From the NCBI GenBank assembly GCA_009775705.1, contig VSQE01000106.1:1-5449 (forward strand): a stretch of 5,449 bases of DNA, written 5' to 3'. Shown here in pieces: positions 1 through 4,407 of this stretch (the stretch's first letter is position 1; each line of letters opens with the position of its first letter). Position numbers and translations under genes: made by a program. The stretch is from Prevotellamassilia sp. GTDB lineage: Bacteria; Bacteroidota; Bacteroidia; Bacteroidales; Bacteroidaceae. The notes beneath the pieces are model-generated. The model searched no databases, was not told the DNA's origin, and was given only the letters and a program-made list of their open reading frames with translations.

Positions 1-1552
1 AAAGAAGGAAGTGCTGAAGCGTGAGGAAATATCCAAAGCGGATGCACTTGTGTTCTTTGGTGACCGCGGGCAGACTTATAAAAATGAGTTGATAGAAGAA
101 TTGATAGACGGAAAGATTACCACTTATACTCAAGGAGCATATACCGACCTTTGTCGCGGTCCGCACCTTTTGAGCACGGCTCCAATCAAAGCCGTCAAGG
201 TTATGGCTGTAAGTTCCGCCTATTGGCGTGGAGACGAAAAGCGCCCGCAGATGACACGTGTCTACGGCGTATCTTTTCCGAAGAAAAAACTGTTGGATGA
301 ATATCTCCAGTTGCTTGAAGAGGCAAAACGTCGCGACCATCGCCGTATCGGAAAAGATATGGAATTGTTCATGTTTTCCGATCTGGTAGGAAAGGGACTT
401 CCCATGTGGCTGCCCAAAGGTACGGCCCTCCGACTTCGTCTGGAGGACTTTTTGAAGAAAATACAGAAACGTTTTGGCTATCAGCAGGTAATGACTCCCC
501 ATATCGGATCCAAGAATCTGTATGTCACTTCGGGACATTACGCTAAGTATGGAAAGGATTCTTTCCAGCCGATCCATACTCCGGAGGAGGGCGAGGAATA
601 CATGCTTAAGCCTATGAACTGCCCTCATCATTGTGCCATTTATGCTTGGAAACCCCGTTCGTATAAAGATCTTCCGTTGCGTCTTGCAGAGTTCGGAACG
701 GTCTATCGCTATGAACAGAGTGGCGAATTGCATGGTCTGACCCGAGTGCGTGGGTTTACGCAGGACGATGCCCATATTTTCTGCCGTCCCGATCAGGTGA
801 AAGAGGAATTCCTCCGTGTCATGGATATCATTCTCATAATTTTCAAAGCTCTGGATTTTGACAAATTTGAGGCACAGATTTCATTGCGTGACAAGGTGAA
901 CCGGGATAAATATATCGGTTCTGAGGAAAACTGGGAAAAGGCGGAGCAATCTATTATCGAAGCATGCGAGGAGAAAGGATTGCCAGCCCATATAGAATAC
1001 GGTGAGGCTGCCTTTTACGGTCCGAAGTTGGATTTTATGGTGAAGGACGCTTTGGGACGCCGTTGGCAGCTTGGAACCATTCAGGTAGACTATAACCTGC
1101 CCGAACGCTTTAAATTGGAGTATACAGGTTCCGATAACCAGAAACATCGTCCAGTAATGATTCACCGTGCTCCCTTCGGCTCCATGGAACGTTTTGTTGC
1201 TGTTTTGATAGAACATACGGCCGGTCACTTCCCGCTTTGGTTGATGCCCGAGCAGGTTGCTATACTTCCGATTTCCGATAAATACAATGGTTATGCCGCA
1301 CAAGTGTGCAGACAGTTGGAAGATTTGGATGTACGTGCTTATGTGGATGAGCGCAGCGAGAAGATCGGGCGTAAGATCCGTGATAACGAGATGAAGCATA
1401 TTCCTTATCTTTTGATTGTCGGCGAGAAAGAGGCTGCCGAGGGCACCGTAGCAGTCCGAAAACAGGGCGAGGGTGATCAAGGTATACTTAAAGTCGAAGA
1501 TTTTGCAAAGAAAATTAATGCGGAAGTCATTGAAATGACAAAAAACTATTAA
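1..1552 (+). CDS. thrS: Threonyl-tRNA synthetase, 3' portion (5' end outside window)
   Basis: Class II synthetase that charges tRNA-Thr in the cytosol and edits mis-attached serine. The frame is already open at base 2, so the GTG at 11 is an internal Val codon and not the start. Counting that codon as residue 1, the end of the editing domain is seen in YTDLCRGPH (C48, H52; E. coli C182, H186). The catalytic core follows: zinc ligands C204 in MKPMNCPHH, H255 in FTQDDAH and H385 in MIHRAPFG match E. coli C334, H385 and H511. The motif 2 arginine is R233 and the motif 3 arginine R394. The anticodon-binding domain spans about 408-513. The offset to E. coli numbering implies that roughly 130 residues are missing: the TGS domain and the first part of the editing domain. 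All visible catalytic residues are intact and there is no frameshift. It is the first gene of a thrS-infC-rpmI-rplT cluster, and its TAA overlaps a promoter-like box for infC. Confidence 0.98.
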   Translation, partial: KKEVLKREEISKADALVFFGDRGQTYKNELIEELIDGKITTYTQGAYTDLCRGPHLLSTAPIKAVKVMAVSSAYWRGDEKRPQMTRVYGVSFPKKKLLDEYLQLLEEAKRRDHRRIGKDMELFMFSDLVGKGLPMWLPKGTALRLRLEDFLKKIQKRFGYQQVMTPHIGSKNLYVTSGHYAKYGKDSFQPIHTPEEGEEYMLKPMNCPHHCAIYAWKPRSYKDLPLRLAEFGTVYRYEQSGELHGLTRVRGFTQDDAHIFCRPDQVKEEFLRVMDIILIIFKALDFDKFEAQISLRDKVNRDKYIGSEENWEKAEQSIIEACEEKGLPAHIEYGEAAFYGPKLDFMVKDALGRRWQLGTIQVDYNLPERFKLEYTGSDNQKHRPVMIHRAPFGSMERFVAVLIEHTAGHFPLWLMPEQVAILPISDKYNGYAAQVCRQLEDLDVRAYVDERSEKIGRKIRDNEMKHIPYLLIVGEKEAAEGTVAVRKQGEGDQGILKVEDFAKKINAEVIEMTKNY

Positions 1553-1557
1553 CTTTG
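1530..1557 (+). promoter_or_regulatory. Putative Bacteroides-type promoter for infC-rpmI-rplT
   Basis: TAACTTTG at 1550-1557 is an exact match to the Bacteroides -7 consensus TAnnTTTG and runs on as TAACTTTGCAGCCG. Its first three bases are the thrS stop codon. A TTG at 1530-1532 could be the -33 element, but the 17-nt gap is shorter than the usual 19-21 nt. Transcription would start near 1564, about 50 nt before the infC ATG. The box is seen directly; promoter function is inferred. Read-through from thrS may also feed these genes. Confidence 0.5.
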
Positions 1558-1614
1558 CAGCCGTTTGAAATATAAATATAAGTACAACCAACCAAAAAGA
1601 CGATTTACCATTTG

Positions 1615-2274
1615 ATGAAAAATGATAAAATGAAGTTGCAATATCGCATAAACGAACAGATCCGTTCGCGGGAAGTGCGAATTGTGGGAGATGATGTGGA
1701 GGCCATAGTGATGCCTACCAATAAGGCGTTGCAACTGGCTGAGCAAAAAGGTTTGGATTTGGTTGAGATTTCGCCCAATGCAACGCCTCCGGTTTGCCGG
1801 TTGATAGACTACTCCAAATTTCTGTATCAGCAAAAGAAAAAGCAGAAGGAACTGAAGGCGAAGCAAGTGAAAATCGAAGTGAAGGAAATTCGTTTCGGAC
1901 CTCAGACGGATGAGCATGATTACAATTTTAAGTTGAAACATGCCAAGGAGTTTCTTTCCGAGGGAGATAAGGTCAAGGCTTATGTCTTTTTCCGGGGGCG
2001 TAGCATCCTGTTTAAGGAACAAGGTGAAGTTCTTTTGCTGCGCTTTGCCAATGACTTGGAAGAGTATGGAAAAGTAGAACAGATGCCGGTTTTGGAAGGA
2101 AAAAGAATGATTCTGTTTATTGCGCCGAAAAAGACCGCAGTAAATGTAAAGAAACAGGATGATTCACCTGCCACTACCACTGCCGAAAGCGTGGAAAAAG
2201 TTGTGAAAACAACGCCCAAAGTAAAAGCTCCCAAGGAATATCTTGGCCCGAAAGTGGAAGGGGAGGATTTCTGA
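1615..2274 (+). CDS. infC: Translation initiation factor IF-3 with C-terminal extension
   Basis: IF3 binds the 30S subunit, checks the initiator tRNA-start codon pairing and keeps the subunits apart. From ATG 1615 the protein has 219 residues. The N-terminal domain (about 9-78) holds YRINEQIR, DLVEISPNA and the family signature around VCRLIDYSKF (60-69). A Lys-rich linker (73-88) leads to the C-terminal domain (about 88-172) with EIRFGPQTDEHDYNFK and GDKVKAYVFFRGR. E. coli IF3 has about 180 residues; here a Lys/Thr/Pro/Glu-rich tail of about 45 residues (175-219) follows, as I recall for other Bacteroidales. ATG 1615 was chosen because the protein then begins MKND..., like its relatives. TTG 1612 directly before it and ATG 1630 are alternatives. 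No Shine-Dalgarno site precedes the start. The gap to the thrS stop is 62 nt and to rpmI 89 nt. Confidence 0.96.
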   Translation: MKNDKMKLQYRINEQIRSREVRIVGDDVEAIVMPTNKALQLAEQKGLDLVEISPNATPPVCRLIDYSKFLYQQKKKQKELKAKQVKIEVKEIRFGPQTDEHDYNFKLKHAKEFLSEGDKVKAYVFFRGRSILFKEQGEVLLLRFANDLEEYGKVEQMPVLEGKRMILFIAPKKTAVNVKKQDDSPATTTAESVEKVVKTTPKVKAPKEYLGPKVEGEDF

Positions 2275-2275
2275 A

Positions 2276-2331
2276 CGGCCCGCGTTATGTGAAGAATATG
2301 TGCGCGTTGTGTTTGGTATCTCACGCAGCCG
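2276..2331 (+). promoter_or_regulatory. Possible stem-loop leader upstream of rpmI
   Basis: The 89-nt infC-rpmI spacer can fold by hand. CGGC (2276-2279) pairs with GCCG (2328-2331) and GCGT (2282-2285) with ACGC (2323-2326), enclosing about 37 nt. A second GCGT (2304-2307) could compete for the same ACGC, giving two alternative folds. In E. coli and Bacillus, L20 represses its own operon by binding mRNA upstream of rpmI or infC, so an autoregulatory site here would make sense. Only the base pairing is seen; binding by L20 is inference, and short GC pairings arise easily by chance. Confidence 0.25.
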
Positions 2332-2363
2332 CAGTTAATACAATAACTTAAAACAAAAAGAAA

Positions 2364-2561
2364 ATGCCAAAAGTAAAGACTAATTCCGGTGCTAAAAAAA
2401 GGTTTCGCCTTACCGGAACGGGTAAGATCAAAAGACATCACGCTTATCATCGTCACATCCTGACGAAGAAGACAACCAAGCAGAAGCGTAATTTGCAGCA
2501 CGACGGACTTGTTGATGCTTCAAATGTACATCAGGTACGTGAACTTCTCTGCCTTCGTTAA
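2364..2561 (+). CDS. rpmI: 50S ribosomal protein L35
   Basis: Small basic protein of the large ribosomal subunit. All 65 residues are present, the usual length for bacterial L35. The start MPKVKTNSGAKKRF, the central GTGKIKRHHAYHRHILTKKT and the closing VDASNVHQVRELL are the recognisable L35 pattern; most residues up to about 45 are Lys, Arg or His for rRNA contact. The start is preceded by the A-rich run AAAACAAAAAGAAA and no Shine-Dalgarno site, typical of Bacteroidetes. It lies between infC and rplT, as in most bacteria, but with long spacers on both sides (89 and 97 nt), so translational coupling by overlap is unlikely. Nothing is truncated. Confidence 0.97.
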   Translation: MPKVKTNSGAKKRFRLTGTGKIKRHHAYHRHILTKKTTKQKRNLQHDGLVDASNVHQVRELLCLR

Positions 2562-2658
2562 ATTGTGTAGTGTCGTAAAATTTAAGTAAAACAGGGTGCT
2601 TAGCCCAAAGTCCAGCATATAAAACTGCCGGCGCTAACATTCAAAAAGAAACAAAAAC
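2562..2658 (+). other. 97-nt rpmI-rplT spacer, possible leader RNA
   Basis: Non-coding stretch between L35 and L20. It holds a weak short hairpin (GGG 2594-2596 with CCC 2604-2606), the 6-bp palindrome GCCGGC (2627-2632), and an A-rich leader (AAAAAGAAACAAAAAC) just before the rplT ATG that probably serves as the ribosome loading region. No match to the -7 box TAnnTTTG was found, so rplT is probably cotranscribed with rpmI. The length is unusual for two ribosomal genes that are often closely spaced; a regulatory structure is possible but not shown. Confidence 0.35.
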
Positions 2659-3003
2659 ATGCCAAGATCAGTAAATCACGTTGCTTCGAGAGCAAAAAGA
2701 AAAAGAATCCTTAAATTGACCCGCGGTTACTATGGTGCCCGCAAAAATGTCTGGACGGTAGCTAAGAATACGTGGGAGAAAGGTTTGACCTATGCTTTCC
2801 GTGACCGTCGCAATAAGAAACGTACTTTCCGTGCTTTATGGATTCAGCGTATTAATGCGGCAGCTCGTTTGGAAGGAATGTCTTATTCTCAGTTGATGGG
2901 TGCTCTGCACAAGGCTGGTATCGAAATCAACCGCAAGGTTCTTGCCGACCTTGCAGTAAACAATCCGCAGGCATTCAAGGCTGTGGTGGAAAAGGTGAAA
3001 TAA
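2659..3003 (+). CDS. rplT: 50S ribosomal protein L20
   Basis: Early-assembly protein of the large subunit that binds 23S rRNA; in several bacteria it also represses its own operon. The protein has 114 residues, close to the usual 115-120. The basic N-terminal extension (1-58) shows MPRSVNHVASRAKRKRILK, GYYGARKNVWTVAKN and RDRRNKKRTFRALWI. The globular C-terminal part (about 60-114) shows RINAAARLEGMSYSQLM and the AGIEINRKVLADLAV segment typical of L20. The ATG follows an A-rich leader with no Shine-Dalgarno site. It is the last gene of the translation cluster: the stop at 3001-3003 is followed after 18 nt by a strong terminator. Confidence 0.98.
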   Translation: MPRSVNHVASRAKRKRILKLTRGYYGARKNVWTVAKNTWEKGLTYAFRDRRNKKRTFRALWIQRINAAARLEGMSYSQLMGALHKAGIEINRKVLADLAVNNPQAFKAVVEKVK

Positions 3004-3021
3004 GATTATATTTTATAAAGG

Positions 3022-3065
3022 AAAGAAAGTCGCTCCACTTATCATAAGGGCGACTTTCTTTTTTT
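3022..3065 (+). terminator. Rho-independent terminator after rplT
   Basis: AAAGAAAGTCGC (3022-3033) pairs perfectly over 12 bp with GCGACTTTCTTT (3050-3061). Inside the 16-nt loop, CTTA (3038-3041) can pair with TAAG (3045-3048), stacking further pairs on top. The right arm runs into a T tract to 3065. On the opposite strand the left arm gives a poorer T-rich tail, so termination of a leftward transcript would be weaker. It closes the thrS/infC-rpmI-rplT unit. Confidence 0.93.
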
Positions 3066-3077
3066 ACATATCTGCCG

Positions 3078-3143
3078 GACTTCTTGCTTTTGTAGAAAAC
3101 GTGTACGTCAGGTCGCAGCAAGAAGTCTCTGTAAATCGTACAC
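3078..3143. repeat. Two interlocking inverted repeats in the rplT-galM spacer
   Basis: GACTTCTTGCT (3078-3088) and AGCAAGAAGTC (3117-3127) form a perfect 11-bp inverted repeat with a 28-nt gap. Within that gap GTGTACG (3101-3107) is the perfect inverse of CGTACAC (3137-3143). The order of the four arms is that of an H-type pseudoknot if the region is transcribed; as DNA it could be a set of operator dyads. The repeats are seen directly; function is unknown. The surrounding spacer (3066-3210) shows no plausible gene on either strand. Confidence 0.6.
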
Positions 3144-3210
3144 CGAGAATCTGCCAGCATAATTTTATTTTTATTGGGAGACTAATAATAACAAAAAAAG
3201 GAGGAAAACT

Positions 3211-3241
3211 TTTGTAGTGTGAAATATTTTCGACAATTTTG
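3211..3241 (+). promoter_or_regulatory. Putative Bacteroides-type promoter for galM and permease
   Basis: TTTG at 3211-3214 matches the -33 element; after exactly 19 nt, CAATTTTG at 3234-3241 matches the -7 box TAnnTTTG at every fixed position but the first. Transcription would begin near 3247, giving a short leader of about 25 nt before ATG 3272. The position just after a terminator and just before the first gene of a new functional group supports it. Function is inferred from the consensus and spacing. Confidence 0.6.
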
Positions 3242-3271
3242 CCTAAGGATTTTACCAATATCATAAACACT

Positions 3272-4354
3272 ATGGAAAACAATAAATCTCTTTCCGGATT
3301 GAATAAGGAAGATTTTCGGAAAATAATTAATGGAAAGGAAACTGACCTTTATTTTTTGCGTAATGCAAAAGGTAACGAGGTGGCTGTAACCAATTATGGA
3401 GGGGCTATATGCGCGATTATGGTTCCCGATAGGAACGGTAAGTTGGCCAACGTAATTCAAGGGCATGACAGCATTGACGGTTGCATCAACTCTCCGGAGC
3501 CATTCCTTTCAACCTTGGTAGGACGTTACGGTAATCGTATTTGCCACGGAAAATTCACGTTGAATGGCAAGGAGTATAATCTGGCTGTCAATAACGGACC
3601 CAACCATTTGCATGGTGGCCCTACCGGTTTTCATGCCCGTGTGTGGGATGCAGAGCAAATAAATGAGAAATGTGTGGTATTGCGTTATGTCTCGGCTTAT
3701 TATGAAGAAGGATTTCCCGGGGAACTGAACATGACGGTAATGTACACATGGACAGATGAGAATGAGTTAGTGATAGATTACAAAGGCACTACCAATAAGA
3801 AGACGGTGGTAAATATGACCAGTCATGGGTTCTTCTCGCTTGCGGGTATTGCCGATCCTACTCCGACGTGTGAGGATGTAGTTTGTGAAATAAATGCAGA
3901 TTTTTATATACCGATTGATGAAAATTCAATTCCGACTGGAGAAATCCGCAGTGTGAAAGGAACTCCTTTTGATTTTACAACACCGCATCCTGTTGGAGAG
4001 CGCATAGATGCCGATGATGAGCAGACAAGAAACGGTGCAGGTTATGACCATTGCTTTGTGCTGAACAAACGTGAACCGGGAGAACTCTCATTTGCCGCCA
4101 AAATAACCGAACCTGTCAGCGGGCGTACAATGGAAGTCTATACGACTGAACCCGGTGTTCAATTTTATAGTGATAACTGGGCTGATGGCTATAAAGGCCA
4201 GCACGGCGCTACCTTTGGCCGTCGCTCTGCACTCTGTTTCGAGGCACAGCATTTCCCCGATAGCCCCAATCGGGCATATTTCCCGTCGGTGGTGTTAAAG
4301 CCGGGTGACGTATACACTCAGAAAACTGTTTATAAGTTTGGAGTAGAGGAATAA
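3272..4354 (+). CDS. galM: Aldose 1-epimerase (mutarotase)
   Basis: Interconverts the alpha and beta anomers of galactose and glucose, supplying alpha-galactose to galactokinase. From ATG 3272 the protein has 360 residues and no signal peptide or lipobox, so it should be cytosolic. Family landmarks, in order: VGRYGNRI (83-90), NHLHGG (111-116, substrate His114), TSHGFFSLAG (183-192) with the catalytic acid His185, GYDHCF (257-262, Asp259), and LCFEAQHFPDSPN (321-333) with the catalytic base Glu324. The usual TNHxYFNL motif here reads TSHGFFSL, but its histidine is kept. TTG 3239 is in frame further upstream but falls inside the -7 box, so ATG 3272 is preferred. No Shine-Dalgarno site precedes it. 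It is followed after 53 nt by a sugar permease, probably in one operon. Substrate preference (galactose versus glucose) cannot be read from the sequence. Confidence 0.95.
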   Translation: MENNKSLSGLNKEDFRKIINGKETDLYFLRNAKGNEVAVTNYGGAICAIMVPDRNGKLANVIQGHDSIDGCINSPEPFLSTLVGRYGNRICHGKFTLNGKEYNLAVNNGPNHLHGGPTGFHARVWDAEQINEKCVVLRYVSAYYEEGFPGELNMTVMYTWTDENELVIDYKGTTNKKTVVNMTSHGFFSLAGIADPTPTCEDVVCEINADFYIPIDENSIPTGEIRSVKGTPFDFTTPHPVGERIDADDEQTRNGAGYDHCFVLNKREPGELSFAAKITEPVSGRTMEVYTTEPGVQFYSDNWADGYKGQHGATFGRRSALCFEAQHFPDSPNRAYFPSVVLKPGDVYTQKTVYKFGVEE

Positions 4355-4407
4355 ATGACCGTGAATCAAAATAATCAAACTACTAATCAATAAAACAAAT
4401 TAAGACC
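4355..4407 (+). other. AT-rich galM-permease spacer with AATCAA repeats and a 12-codon frame
   Basis: An ATG directly follows the galM stop and opens a 12-codon frame, MTVNQNNQTTNQ, ending at 4393, 14 nt before the permease ATG. AATCAA occurs three times (4364-4369, 4373-4378, 4385-4390). The spacer shows no terminator hairpin, which favours cotranscription of galM and the permease. The mini-frame could be a translated linker or simply the A/T-rich leader common in Bacteroidetes; nothing shows that it is expressed. Confidence 0.3.

Noticed and set aside
11..13. GTG at 11 as a thrS start codon
   Set aside because: The frame is open to the window edge (Lys-Lys-Glu before it), and ThrRS needs about 130 more N-terminal residues, so this is an internal Val codon.
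1603..1614. ATT 1603 or TTG 1612 as the infC start, as with the AUU start of E. coli infC
   Set aside because: ATG 1615 gives the MKND... N-terminus I recall for Bacteroides IF3; nothing in the sequence favours the rare codons.
2312..2345. TTTG at 2312-2315 as the -33 of an rpmI promoter
   Set aside because: At the required distance the sequence (TTAATACA / TAATACAA) lacks the TTTG half of the -7 box.
881..2640. Open frames on the minus strand (such as 881-1591, 1549-2022, 1980-2501, 2428-2640)
   Set aside because: They lie opposite thrS, infC and rpmI, which are clear, and their products show no recognisable domain; they are antisense shadows.
3070..3155. Flanking ATCTGCC direct repeats as target-site duplications of a small mobile element
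   Set aside because: The inverted repeats are not at the ends of the flanked block, and a 7-bp repeat over 80 bp is not rare by chance.
2975..3160. Minus-strand 61-codon frame crossing the rplT terminator
   Set aside because: It overlaps the rplT 3' end and runs through the terminator stem; no family resemblance and no convincing promoter was seen.
3197..3204. Perfect Shine-Dalgarno-like AAAGGAGG upstream of galM
   Set aside because: It lies upstream of the promoter candidate, and no start codon with a meaningful frame follows at the right distance; probably chance in an A/G-rich stretch.
3239..3241. TTG 3239 as the galM start
   Set aside because: It falls in the -7 box and would add 11 residues without family support; ATG 3272 fits better.
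4333..4340. TAAGTTTG inside the galM 3' end as a promoter for the permease
   Set aside because: The -7 box matches TAnnTTTG, but no TTG/TTTG lies 19-21 nt upstream, and about one chance match per 4 kb per strand is expected.
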